A stretch of DNA of 64,000 nt from the NCBI GenBank assembly GCA_037129555.1, contig JBAXUS010000006.1:9234-73233 (forward strand), read 5' to 3'. This document shows, piece by piece, positions 36,536 through 44,751 of the stretch (its first letter is position 1; the number at the start of each line of letters is the position of its first letter). Below the pieces are notes generated by a model. The model searched no databases, was not told where the DNA came from, and saw only the letters and a program-made list of their open reading frames with translations. The translations under genes and the position numbers were made by a program. The DNA is from JANXLS01 sp037129555. Lineage in GTDB: Bacteria; Planctomycetota; SZUA-567; H5-PLA8.

Positions 36536-37549
36536 CTACTTTTTGGCGTGGAACTTTTGGATCACGGCGTCGGTGAACGCAGCGGTGCCAAGCGGGCCGC
36601 AGAGGTCTTTCGTCGATTTGCCTTCGCCGATACATTCGAGAATCGCTGCTTTGAGCTTCTCGCCTGTGTCCACTTCGCTCAAGTAAATCAGCATCGAGCA
36701 GAGCGCGAAAAGCGCAGCCGTCGGGTTCGCGAGGTCTTTGCCCGCGATGTCGGGAGCGGTGCCGCCGGCGGGGTCGAACATCGCCATCGAGATGCTGCCG
36801 TCGTCGCGGTACGCGAAGCTGGAACTGTCCGCGAGGCCGAGGCTGCCGACGAGTCCGGCGGCGGAGTCGCTCAGGAAGTCGCCGTATTCATTCGGACAGA
36901 CGACGATCTGAACGCGTTCCGGGTGCATGACGAGTTCGGCGAGCAACGCATCGAAGAGCACGCGCTTGTGCTTGATGAACGAATAGCCGCGCGCGACTTC
37001 GGAGACGGCTTCTTCGAAGAGTCCGTCGGTGGCTTGTTGAATCGTGTATTTCGAGGCACTGGTGACGGTGCGACCGCGTTTGCCTGCGAGTTGAAACGCG
37101 AATTGCGCGGCTTGGCGGCAGGGCAGGCGTTCGATCACGCGGACAGAAACGGCGGAGTGCAATCCGATGCGGCGACCGGCGTCGTCGTAGGTTCCGCCGG
37201 TGGCGACGCGGACGATGTCGATGTCGAGCGGCTTATTGAAGTTCGTTGGGACGCCAGGAATGGTGACACACGGACGGTGAATGACCGAAAATTTGCAGCG
37301 TTCGCGGATGATTTTGTTCGGGCTTTCGGTCTCCGTGATGGTCGGATATTTCAGCGTGGCGTCGGTGCGCGACATGCAGGCCAGCGCGGTGTCATAAATC
37401 TTTTTATCGATGCGGCGGTTTTCGAGCGTCAGATCGACCTGCTCGATTAGCAACTTGACGGGAAGCGCATCGACGACTGCGTGGACGGATTTTGACAACT
37501 CCGTTGAAATTCCATCACCCAATAACTCGGTAATCTTGTACTCGGCCAT
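36536..37549 (-). CDS. Isocitrate/isopropylmalate dehydrogenase-family enzyme
   Basis: A 337-residue beta-decarboxylating dehydrogenase. Family residues seen are YKITELLGDGISTEL at the N-terminus, KYTIQQATDGLFEEAVSE, the metal-binding CPNEYGDFLSDSAAG, FDPAGGTAPDIAGKDLANPTA and a C-terminal TKDLCGPLGTAAFTDAVIQKF. The GGTAPDIAGK segment fits NAD+-type isocitrate or homoisocitrate dehydrogenase more than LeuB. GDGISTEL is unusual (GDGIGPE is standard). Substrate is therefore unsure. The start has a perfect AGGAGG five to six bases upstream of the ATG at 37549. Confidence 0.85.
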   Translation of the reverse strand: MAEYKITELLGDGISTELSKSVHAVVDALPVKLLIEQVDLTLENRRIDKKIYDTALACMSRTDATLKYPTITETESPNKIIRERCKFSVIHRPCVTIPGVPTNFNKPLDIDIVRVATGGTYDDAGRRIGLHSAVSVRVIERLPCRQAAQFAFQLAGKRGRTVTSASKYTIQQATDGLFEEAVSEVARGYSFIKHKRVLFDALLAELVMHPERVQIVVCPNEYGDFLSDSAAGLVGSLGLADSSSFAYRDDGSISMAMFDPAGGTAPDIAGKDLANPTAALFALCSMLIYLSEVDTGEKLKAAILECIGEGKSTKDLCGPLGTAAFTDAVIQKFHAKK

Positions 37550-37793
37550 GAATTCCTCCTGTGATTTCGAATAAGACAGCATGGATCAAAAGCGGGGCCA
37601 AATGCGCCCGGATACTGTATCGGCAAAACGAGTGGCGGACATTTTAAAACCGTGAAGAACGGCGAAGAAACAGCTTTTTAACCGCGAATGAGCGCGAATT
37701 TTCGCGAAAACGGCCAGAAAAAGTTGGCTTGGGTGATCCCAAGGCATTCGGTTATACTGGGGTTTCATTATTACCGAAAGGCGACGGCTACTC

Positions 37794-38753
37794 ATGCGGG
37801 TATTATTGACAGGCGCAACCGGATTTATTGGTGCGCATTTTTTTGAACGGCTCGCCCGGAAAGGCGACACCGTCGCAGGATTCATCCGGAGCGTCGGCAA
37901 CGCAACTCTGTCCAGCGCGTCACGCCTTTCGCGTTTGGAGCGGATTGTTGAGACACATCCGAACGCGAGGCTTCTACATGCGGCACGTTTTGCCGATGCT
38001 GAATCAGCGATTGCGGCGTTTGCTCCCACGGCGTGCATCCATCTGGCCGGTCGATCATCCGTGCGCGAATCAGTAAACCATCCGGGATTGTATGCGGACG
38101 TGAATTGTGCTGGGACGATTGAACTGCTCGAGGTCCTTCGACGAGCGGGATGTCCTCGTGTGATTCATGCGAGTTCGGTGATGGTTTACGGTAAGGACGC
38201 TCCATTACCGTATTCCGAGGCGCGGACTGGCAGCGCTCCAGCGTCGTTTTATGGGGCGAGCAAACTGGCGGCTGAAACGGTTCTGAATACATGGCGCGTG
38301 TTGCATGGAATGGAGACGATTAATCTGCGGCTGTTTTCGGTGTACGGCCCGGACTTGCGAGCGGACAGTGTGCCGCATTTAATAGCGTCGGCGATTCGGG
38401 AGCAACGCGAATTCACGGTCTTCGGCAACGGCGGAAGTGTGCGCGACTATATTGAAATTGAAGACGTGGCTGATGCGCTTGAAGCAGCACTGCGCGTTCG
38501 GTGGTCGCAGGATTTTCCGGCTGCGTTGAATATCGGAACGGGTGTTGGGACATCGTTGCTGGAGATGATCCGGACGATTGAAGGTGCGATGAACGAGACG
38601 GCAAGGCTCGTGTTTAAGCCAACGGTGCCGGGCGAGTTGCAGGCAATTATTGCAGAGTGTGAGAGTGCTAAACGAATGCTGAAATGGGAGCCGCGTGTAA
38701 ACAGAGCGGATGGTATTGCGCGGATGGCGGAGTGGTTTAATGCGACGCGCTGA
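37794..38753 (+). CDS. NAD-dependent epimerase/dehydratase (extended SDR)
   Basis: A 319-residue extended SDR. Rossmann motif TGATGFIGAHF (residues 6-16), SSVMVYGKD with the catalytic Ser/Thr position, YGASK (YxxxK), and the sugar-nucleotide region RLFSVYGPDLRADSVPHLI. The pattern fits a UDP-sugar or dTDP-sugar 4-epimerase or reductase. It is isolated from other sugar genes here; the upstream gene is on the other strand. Whether it is GalE-like or another epimerase is not decidable from sequence alone. Confidence 0.88.
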   Translation: MRVLLTGATGFIGAHFFERLARKGDTVAGFIRSVGNATLSSASRLSRLERIVETHPNARLLHAARFADAESAIAAFAPTACIHLAGRSSVRESVNHPGLYADVNCAGTIELLEVLRRAGCPRVIHASSVMVYGKDAPLPYSEARTGSAPASFYGASKLAAETVLNTWRVLHGMETINLRLFSVYGPDLRADSVPHLIASAIREQREFTVFGNGGSVRDYIEIEDVADALEAALRVRWSQDFPAALNIGTGVGTSLLEMIRTIEGAMNETARLVFKPTVPGELQAIIAECESAKRMLKWEPRVNRADGIARMAEWFNATR

Positions 38754-38882
38754 AATTGTTTTCACGCCACTCAAAAAACGTGACGGGCCGCGCCGCGCCG
38801 GAAGGCGGTGCGATGCTGCAATGAGGCCGAAGCCTCGAGTCACGGAACCCAAACTATCGTCGAGAAACGTCCGGCGAGCGGA

Positions 38883-39098
38883 TTAAACAATTCCGCAGGC
38901 TTTGATCTCGTCGATCGAAATGACTGTTGGGCGGCGTTGCGTTTTGTCTTTAAACAACACCGTTCCGGACTTGCAATTCAGGATCCATCCGAAGTTCACA
39001 TTGAGCCCATTACGCCGTGTCAGCCAAACGAGGCTTTCACGCCGCAGCAGAATCTTCAATCGGAACTCCAGGCTGTTTTTGTTCTTCGTCGTTTTCAC
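38883..39098 (-). CDS. Small basic protein of unknown function
   Basis: A 71-residue frame starting with GTG and preceded by AGGGGG six bases away. The sequence is basic in the first half (MKTTKNKNSLEFRLKILLRR) and ends in a compact strand-like segment WILNCKSGTVLFKDKTQ... VISIDEIKACGIV. Its codon use resembles the neighbouring genes and it overlaps no better candidate on the other strand. I recognise no family; the downstream gene is the epimerase on the plus strand, convergent. It could be a false frame. Confidence 0.45.
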   Translation of the reverse strand: MKTTKNKNSLEFRLKILLRRESLVWLTRRNGLNVNFGWILNCKSGTVLFKDKTQRRPTVISIDEIKACGIV

Positions 39099-39265
39099 GG
39101 CAGCCCCCTGCTTTCCGTACGCCTTCAGTCTTACTCCATTTCAGTGGAAATGGAAATGGCGATTTGAAAAGCCACCCTCATACGTGCAATCGCTTACGCA
39201 AACGATCCGCCATGACTTTCGACAAATTCTGTAAATTTCTTTAGTGAATTCGCACGGTGTTTGCA

Positions 39266-39271
39266 TATAAT
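39266..39271 (+). promoter_or_regulatory. Candidate -10 element (TATAAT) for the response regulator
   Basis: TATAAT at 39266-39271, preceded by TTTGCA, sits 78 bases before the response-regulator start. A recognisable -35 at the right distance is not obvious (TTAGTG at 19 bases). Moderate evidence. Confidence 0.4.
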
Positions 39272-39348
39272 CCAATGTGCAGCGTAAAAAGGGGCACGAG
39301 CGCAGGTCTGACCTGGATAACATTCGTGAGTAGTGGGAGGCGTTTACC

Positions 39349-39735
39349 GTGATCAAAGTTTTAGTCGTCGACGATTATCAGGAACACATCGATACGCTCG
39401 TCAATACACTCAACATTTATGGCTGCGAAGCGCGCGGCGTGAGTTCCGGGGCTGCAGGCCTCGAAATCGCCCGTGAATGGCAGCCCAACCTGATCATTTG
39501 CGACGGCCTCCTAGGCAGCATGCGAGCGTGGCAGTTCGCATACAAGCTGCTTGAATCAGAATTGCCAACACGCCCTTATCTCGTGGCGCTCACTGGCTTT
39601 GGGAGCAAAGTCCAGCGAGTGCTCTGCGAAGAGTGCGGCTACGACGAATACATTCAAAAGCCGATTGAGCTCTCAACGCTCTTGGGCTGGGTACAGAAGG
39701 CTCGCGTTCGCGCAGAACAGAACTTCGCGTTCTAA
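39349..39735 (+). CDS. Single-domain response regulator (CheY-like)
   Basis: A 128-residue receiver domain with no output domain. It has the acidic pair Asp8/Asp9 (VLVVDDYQEH), the phosphorylated Asp52 (LIICDGLLGS), Thr82 (LTGFGS), and Lys104 (IQKPIEL), so it should accept phosphate from a histidine kinase and work through protein contact. No kinase gene is adjacent. The start is GTG at 39349, with GGGAGG 8 bases upstream; the terminator at 39775-39800 follows closely. Confidence 0.93.
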   Translation: MIKVLVVDDYQEHIDTLVNTLNIYGCEARGVSSGAAGLEIAREWQPNLIICDGLLGSMRAWQFAYKLLESELPTRPYLVALTGFGSKVQRVLCEECGYDEYIQKPIELSTLLGWVQKARVRAEQNFAF

Positions 39736-39774
39736 TTATCTCGCCAAGCAGGCCGGTCTGGTACAGGGTCTTCG

Positions 39775-39800
39775 AAAAAAGCGCGGCAACGCGCTTTTTT
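39775..39800 (+). terminator. Intrinsic terminator
   Basis: AAAAAAGCGCG, loop GCAA, CGCGCTTTTTT: a perfect 11-bp stem with a T-run in the stem end, 40 bases after the response-regulator stop. Being symmetric it could also act on the opposite strand. Confidence 0.9.
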
Positions 39801-40064
39801 CGTTTTCAGCAAGGCCCGGACATCGGGTTCGGACACGGCTCGTCCCGAGCGTGGCGAGTGAAAATCAGACGTGTTCCGCCGATAATAGTATGCACGAGGG
39901 AGTCACATTCCACGGCGAGTTTTGACAAATAATGGGTTGCTTCTGACATTTTCCGTCATTTATCACTCCACTTTGCGCTGAATTGAGATAGAGTTTTCCC
40001 GCTTTGAATTGCAGCCGCATGGAGCCGCCGCAAAATATTTTCTAGTATGGATTGCCAGAACGCC

Positions 40065-41303
40065 ATGTCGTCCGTCTCTCGAGTCGTCATCACCGGTATT
40101 GGACTGACCGCGCCCAATGGCAACACGTTGGCCGAGTTTCGGCACAGCCTGTTGTCTGGAAAATCTGGCGTTCAAGCGTATTCCACGCGTTATATGGGTG
40201 CCGTATTGGCGGGCGTTTGCAATTTTGACGAATTGCGTTATCAGAAAAAGAAAGAATTGCGCCGTGGCACACGGGCGGGATCAATCGCGATTTACTGCGC
40301 AAACGAAGCGCTGAAGGACAGCGGCATCGCGTGGGACAAAACGGATCGCTCGCGCGTCGGCGTGTATGTTGGCGTCACCGAACACGGCAACGTCGAAACC
40401 GAAAACGAAATCGCCGCGATCAAAGAATACAACTACGACACGAAATTCTGGTCGCACCACCACAATCCCCGCACCGTCGCGAACAACCCGGCGGGTGAAG
40501 TGACCCTTAATATGGGCATCGTCGGGCCGCATTACACGATCGGCGCGGCATGCGCGGCTGGCAATCTCGGATTCATCCAGGGCCTCCAGATGTTGCGCCT
40601 CGGCGAAGTCGATCTGGCGTTAGCTGGCGGCGTCTCCGAAAGCATTCACACGTTCGGCATCTTCGCGAGTTTCAAATCCCAGGGCGCATTGGCCACTCAC
40701 GCCGACCCGACAAAAGCGTCGCGCCCGTTCGACCGCGACCGCAACGGCATCGTGGTCAGCGAAGGCGGCTGCGTGTACACGCTCGAACGGTTGGAAGACG
40801 CCTTGAAACGCGGTGCGCGAATTTACGGCGAGATCGTGGGTTACGCATGCAATTCGGACGCGAGCGATTTTGTGCTGCCCAATCCCGAACGCCAATCGCA
40901 GTGCATGGGTGCCGCGTTGAAAAAAGCAGGGCTGGTACCGGACGACATCAACATCATCAACACGCACGCGACGGCGACGAAGCTCGGCGACATTCAGGAA
41001 TGTCTGGCGATCCGGAGCTTGTTTGGAGCATGCAAGAACGTCCACATCAACAATACGAAAAGTTTCATCGGCCACGCGATGGGTGCGGCGGGCGCATTGG
41101 AATTGACGGGAAATCTGCCGGCGTTTGAGGACGGGATTGTTCATCCGACGATCAATGTTGACAACCTCGATCCGGATTGTGAACTGCCGAATCTGGTCTT
41201 GAACGAACCGAAACGGATTGACAAGGTTCGCTACATTTTGAATAATTCGTCGGGTATGCTGGGCATCAATTCAGCGGTTATTGTGAAACGGTACGACGCG
41301 TAA
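40065..41303 (+). CDS. Beta-ketoacyl-ACP synthase (FabF-like)
   Basis: A 412-residue thiolase-fold condensing enzyme. The catalytic triad Cys-His-His is intact: Cys163 in GAACAAGNLG, His in NTHATATKLGD, His in FIGHAMGAAGALE. These are type II ketosynthases that elongate acyl-ACP with malonyl-ACP. The enzyme differs from housekeeping FabF in several loops, and it is encoded next to an acyl carrier protein and a CrtI-like flavoprotein, so a special chain product is likely. I use the ATG at 40065 (MSSVSRVVITGIGL); an ATG six codons upstream at 40047 is possible. Confidence 0.92.
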   Translation: MSSVSRVVITGIGLTAPNGNTLAEFRHSLLSGKSGVQAYSTRYMGAVLAGVCNFDELRYQKKKELRRGTRAGSIAIYCANEALKDSGIAWDKTDRSRVGVYVGVTEHGNVETENEIAAIKEYNYDTKFWSHHHNPRTVANNPAGEVTLNMGIVGPHYTIGAACAAGNLGFIQGLQMLRLGEVDLALAGGVSESIHTFGIFASFKSQGALATHADPTKASRPFDRDRNGIVVSEGGCVYTLERLEDALKRGARIYGEIVGYACNSDASDFVLPNPERQSQCMGAALKKAGLVPDDINIINTHATATKLGDIQECLAIRSLFGACKNVHINNTKSFIGHAMGAAGALELTGNLPAFEDGIVHPTINVDNLDPDCELPNLVLNEPKRIDKVRYILNNSSGMLGINSAVIVKRYDA

Positions 41304-41357
41304 CCGGCGGACGCGCTGGGCGATTCATGGGGCAAAGAAAGAGAGCAAAGGAACGAC

Positions 41358-41609
41358 ATGACACAGGTACAGATTCGGCAGGCGATTTTGGACATCATCG
41401 CGGACATTGCGCCGGATGAAGACACAACGGCCATTAAAGACGATGTCCGGTTGCGCGAGCAAATGGATTTGGACAGTATGGACTTCCTCGACATCGTCAT
41501 GGAATTGCGCAAGCGCTACAATGTTGAAGTGCCTGAAGCGGACTACATGCAATTGGCATCGCTGGCTTCGAGCGTGAAATATCTGGAGCCAATGTTGAAG
41601 GATAAGTAG
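41358..41609 (+). CDS. Acyl carrier protein
   Basis: An 83-residue ACP. The Ser that takes 4'-phosphopantetheine is Ser40 in MDLDSMDFLDIV (DSM motif; the housekeeping AcpP has DSL). It is acidic and helical as expected. AAGGAA lies ahead of the ATG. Located 54 bases after the ketosynthase gene, so it is probably the dedicated carrier of that enzyme and separate from the FAS ACP. Confidence 0.93.
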   Translation: MTQVQIRQAILDIIADIAPDEDTTAIKDDVRLREQMDLDSMDFLDIVMELRKRYNVEVPEADYMQLASLASSVKYLEPMLKDK

Positions 41610-41625
41610 GTCAAAGGGGCAAACC

Positions 41626-42000
41626 GTGAGAGAAAAAGCGCGCGCATTTTTTGACGAAGCGAAGTTGCTATGTGCCGCGAAGAAATACGATGGCGCGGCG
41701 AGCCGGTTGTATTATGCACTTTATCACGCGGTCATTGTGGGCTTCGACGAAAACGGAATTAAACAATCGAGTCTCACGAAAAAAATGGATCACGCGAGAA
41801 CTGATTATTGGCTGCATGAAGTCGTGCGGGGATTTGCAAGCTTTGCAGGTGTCAGTCGGCGAAATACATGGATCATCGAAACGGCTTGGCGTCAAAGAGT
41901 CATTGCGGATTACAATCCCGAAACGGTTGACGAAGCCAAAGTCTCGCAATTGATGATTGAGGCCAAGGGCATTTTTTCGGATGTTGGGATTTCGATATGA
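41626..42000 (+). CDS. HEPN-domain protein
   Basis: A 124-residue helical protein. It starts MREKARAFFDEAKLLCAAKKYD and carries SRLYYALYHAVIVGF, with the Rx4-6H HEPN signature Arg27-x6-His34. HEPN proteins of this type are RNases or the toxin half of toxin-antitoxin systems, others are only structural. GTG start at 41626 with AAAGGGGC upstream. It begins 16 bases after the ACP gene and overlaps the next gene by the ATGA of its stop. No MNT antitoxin follows, which makes the partner atypical. Confidence 0.75.
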   Translation: MREKARAFFDEAKLLCAAKKYDGAASRLYYALYHAVIVGFDENGIKQSSLTKKMDHARTDYWLHEVVRGFASFAGVSRRNTWIIETAWRQRVIADYNPETVDEAKVSQLMIEAKGIFSDVGISI

Positions 42001-42392
42001 GCGTACAAAACATGACTAAACAAGCCATTTGTAATGCGTATCAAACGATTATCCGCACAGCTTATCCCCGTGCAATTGTCCTGCCTTGTTCAAACGAATG
42101 GAATCCGTATCGCGAAGAAAGCTATCAGGTTTTTTTCATTCCAGATGGTGCGGGTGCCGACTACATGAATCGATGGATTGATGATTGTGGTTGGTTCGAC
42201 CTGGTTGAAAAACAAGGGCTGCCCAAGATAATATTGATGGATGTCTGCGAATCGGACACGCGAAAACATTACACCCATCTTTTCCCCGAAGTCTTCGGTG
42301 GTAAGAGTACCGGATCTGCAAAGTCCAAGAAATCAAAACCCGCACTTAAATCGCGCGCCACCCGGAACGTCCCGGTTGCGGTGAAACAGTAA
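41997..42392 (+). CDS. Unknown partner protein overlapping the HEPN gene
   Basis: A 131-residue protein with start ATG inside the stop codon of the HEPN gene (ATGA overlap), so the two are translationally coupled. The first part has an alpha/beta pattern (YPRAIVLPCSNEWNPYREESYQ... LVEKQGLPKIILMDV), and the C-terminal third is a Lys/Ser/Ala-rich tail (AKSKKSKPALKSRATR). I do not recognise the family. As coupled partner of a HEPN protein it may be its antitoxin or substrate adaptor; this is inference. Confidence 0.6.
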   Translation: MSVQNMTKQAICNAYQTIIRTAYPRAIVLPCSNEWNPYREESYQVFFIPDGAGADYMNRWIDDCGWFDLVEKQGLPKIILMDVCESDTRKHYTHLFPEVFGGKSTGSAKSKKSKPALKSRATRNVPVAVKQ

Positions 42393-42430
42393 ACATTTTC
42401 AAACGTCCGTTCTTAACACAAGGAACCCAC

Positions 42431-42760
42431 ATGGCCTACGAACTCCAAGTCGAAAAAATTACCGAAGGCACCGGCGCCTCGCCCAAGAAAGGTCAGATCG
42501 TCAGTGTTCATTACACAGGCTGGCTGACCAACGGCACGAAGTTCGACAGCTCCGTGGACCGCAACGAACCGTTTGAATTTGCGGTCGGCGTTGGGCAGGT
42601 CATCAAAGGCTGGGACATGGGTGTCGCGCAGATGAAAGTCGGCGACAAAGTCAAGCTGACGATCCCGCCGGAGTTGGGCTACGGTGCGCGCGGAGCAGGC
42701 GGGGTCATTCCACCGAACGCGACACTCGTGTTCGATGTCGAATTGCTCGGAATCAACTAA
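42431..42760 (+). CDS. FKBP-type peptidyl-prolyl cis-trans isomerase
   Basis: A 109-residue cytoplasmic FKBP domain without signal peptide. Family residues: GQIVSVHYTGWLTNGTKFDS, FEFAVGVGQVIKGWDMGVA, LTIPPELGYGARGAGGVIPP, and LVFDVELLGIN. It catalyses proline isomerisation during folding. The aromatic pocket residues are present. ACAAGGA precedes the ATG. It lies between the HEPN pair and the flavoprotein gene and its relation to them is unclear. Confidence 0.93.
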   Translation: MAYELQVEKITEGTGASPKKGQIVSVHYTGWLTNGTKFDSSVDRNEPFEFAVGVGQVIKGWDMGVAQMKVGDKVKLTIPPELGYGARGAGGVIPPNATLVFDVELLGIN

Positions 42761-42766
42761 TCCGTC

Positions 42767-44182
42767 GTGAATCATTCACACTACGACGTCCTCATCATCG
42801 GCGCGGGCATGTCGGGGCTCGCCGCCGGCATCCGTCTCGCCTATTACGGCAAGCGCGTCTGCATTGTCGAGAAGCACGCCATGCCGGGCGGTTTGAATTC
42901 GTTCTACCGCATCGGCAAGCGCGACTTTGACGTGGGCTTGCATGCCATGACGAATTACGCGCCCAAAGGCGACAAGCACTGGCCGCTCAATAAGCTGCTG
43001 CGCCAATTGCGCATCAAGCCCGATGAATTCGACCTCTCGCCCCAGCGCGAAAGCGACGTCCGTTTCCCGGGCAAACGCATCCGTTTCAATAACTCGCTCG
43101 ACTTTTTTATCGCCAGCGTCGCTGAACAATTCCCAGCACAAGCCGACGGATTTCGCCGATTGACCGAAGCGATCCCGTCCTACGACAAATTGGGAATGGG
43201 CACGTTGCCGGGATCCGCGCGTAAATTTCTCGGAGACTATTTGAGCGATCCGGTGCTCATTGACATGCTGATGTGTCCGGTCATGTACTACGGCAGCGCG
43301 ACGCCGGACGATATGGATTTCGAACAGTTCTGCATCATGTTCCGAAGCCTCTTTTTCGAAGGCTTCGCCCGTCCGCGCGTCGGTGTGCGGCAGATTATTT
43401 CGACGCTGATCAAAAAATATAAAGCCAACCAAGGCGAACTGCGGATGCAGACAGGCGTCGCGAGTTTGAACGCATCGACCCAGCGCATCGACTCGATCAC
43501 GCTTGAAAACGGCACGACGATTTCAGCGGACACGATCATCTCGTCTGCCGGATTGGCCGAGACATTGTTGTTGTGCCCTAATGCAACCGACGCCGCGCGA
43601 AACGATGCGGCGAGCAAAGCTGGCATCATGACGTTCATGGAATCAATCTCCGTACTCGACACGTTGCCAGAACATTTCGGCCACACGGCGACGATCACGT
43701 TCTTCAACAATTCCGATCGCTTCACCTATCGCCCGCCGACGGATTTCATTGATCCCAACAGCGGCGTGATTTGTTGTCCCAGCAATTTTCAATATGCCAC
43801 GCCGCTCGACGAAGGCATGGTTCGCGTGACGAGCATGGCGAGTTTCGAACGCTGGAATTCGCTGCCTCAAAGCGAGTACCGTGCGAAAAAAGACGAGTGC
43901 TATCAGCGCAGCATTTCCGAAGCGGTGAAATTCATGCCCGATTTCCGACCGCACACGACCTTCATCGACACCTTCTCGCCGCTGACGGTGAAGCGCTTCA
44001 CCGGGCATTTGAACGGCGCGGTCTACGGCGCGCCGAACAAATTGCCGACAGGCGCGACGCCTTATGAGAATCTGTTTTTGTGCGGCACGGACCAAGGCTT
44101 TCTCGGAATCGTCGGTGCGATGGTCAGCGGCATCGCGATGGCCAACGCGCACGTGCTGGCGAAGAGCGCGGCGGCAATGTAG
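42767..44182 (+). CDS. FAD-dependent phytoene-desaturase-like (CrtI-type) oxidoreductase
   Basis: A 471-residue FAD flavoprotein. The Rossmann motif is VLIIGAGMSGLAAGIRLAYY with a following EKHAMPGGLNSFYR (residues 8-45). Near the end LFLCGTDQGFLGIVGAMVSG is the second FAD-contact region common to carotenoid desaturases/isomerases of the CrtI/CrtISO group. The middle binds a hydrophobic substrate. It starts at GTG seven bases after the FKBP stop, so it is co-transcribed with it. With ketosynthase and ACP, a role in desaturating a long-chain lipid or polyene is plausible. Confidence 0.85.
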   Translation: MNHSHYDVLIIGAGMSGLAAGIRLAYYGKRVCIVEKHAMPGGLNSFYRIGKRDFDVGLHAMTNYAPKGDKHWPLNKLLRQLRIKPDEFDLSPQRESDVRFPGKRIRFNNSLDFFIASVAEQFPAQADGFRRLTEAIPSYDKLGMGTLPGSARKFLGDYLSDPVLIDMLMCPVMYYGSATPDDMDFEQFCIMFRSLFFEGFARPRVGVRQIISTLIKKYKANQGELRMQTGVASLNASTQRIDSITLENGTTISADTIISSAGLAETLLLCPNATDAARNDAASKAGIMTFMESISVLDTLPEHFGHTATITFFNNSDRFTYRPPTDFIDPNSGVICCPSNFQYATPLDEGMVRVTSMASFERWNSLPQSEYRAKKDECYQRSISEAVKFMPDFRPHTTFIDTFSPLTVKRFTGHLNGAVYGAPNKLPTGATPYENLFLCGTDQGFLGIVGAMVSGIAMANAHVLAKSAAAM

Positions 44183-44229
44183 TATTTGATGAATCATCAG
44201 GTTCTTCTAAATCCTTTTTAAAAAATGAG

Positions 44230-44258
44230 TTGAAATAGAAGTGATCGCGTGATAAATA
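44230..44258 (+). promoter_or_regulatory. Sigma70-type promoter of rpmB with 5' hairpin
   Basis: TTGAAA (44230-44235), 17-base spacer, TAAATA (44253-44258). Predicted start is near 44265, where a hairpin CCCCG...CGGGG (44265-44283) opens the transcript. This is about 85 bases before the rpmB start. Confidence 0.75.
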
Positions 44259-44346
44259 CTTTCTCCCCGAAAATTAAGCGGGGGGATGATCTTGGGTTAG
44301 CGGCGCGCGCGGAAGACGCGAAGCCGCCGTGGAAGGGAATTTCGTC

Positions 44347-44637
44347 ATGGCAAGTCGTTGTGCACTTACGGGCAAGAAGCCGTCCAATGGCAAATCGTAC
44401 GTCTGGCGCGGTGTTGCAAAATGGAAGGGCGGCATCGGTCGCAAAGTCACCGGCAAAACCAAGCGCTGGTTCAAGGTGAACTTGCAGAAGGTCAAAGTGA
44501 TTGAGCCTAACGGCCACGTCCACAGCATCTACGTCAGCACGAAAGCGCTGAAGTCGGGTCTGGTCACCAAGGCGCCGAAGCAGAGCCTCGTGGCCAAGAT
44601 TCGCGCTGAAAAGAACGAAAAGAAGGCGAAGAAGTAA
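44347..44637 (+). CDS. rpmB: 50S ribosomal protein bL28
   Basis: A 96-residue basic ribosomal protein of the large subunit. It starts MASRCALTGKKPSNGKSYVW, followed by RKVTGKTKRWFKVNLQKVKV, typical of L28, and a lysine-rich C-terminus. Only one Cys is present, so it is the zinc-free type. AAGGGA lies eight bases before the ATG at 44347. It is monocistronic and followed by a long hairpin. Confidence 0.96.
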   Translation: MASRCALTGKKPSNGKSYVWRGVAKWKGGIGRKVTGKTKRWFKVNLQKVKVIEPNGHVHSIYVSTKALKSGLVTKAPKQSLVAKIRAEKNEKKAKK

Positions 44638-44671
44638 ATTCGCATTCGTTCGACACGTGAACGATTTAACT

Positions 44672-44722
44672 TATAGGGTTTAGGACGCCGGGCGCTGAGC
44701 GCCGCGCGGACTAAACCCTATA
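44672..44722. terminator. Long hairpin after rpmB
   Basis: TATAGGGTTTAG (44672-44683) pairs perfectly with CTAAACCCTATA (44711-44722), with an inner GGCGC-TGA-GCGCC stem. A short ACTCTTTAA follows. Most likely it ends the rpmB transcript; the shape also resembles dispersed repeats. Confidence 0.7.
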
Positions 44723-44751
44723 CTCTTTAACGGGCTAAATGGGCCGCCGCT

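Noticed and set aside
36497..37450. Open frame of 317 codons on the plus strand across the dehydrogenase gene
   Set aside because: Rich in Arg, Glu and Gly with no family; antisense to a clear beta-decarboxylating dehydrogenase with a perfect ribosome site.
38902..39234. Plus-strand frame over the small basic gene
   Set aside because: Phe/Arg/Ser-rich low-complexity translation without a ribosome site; the minus-strand frame has better coding signs.
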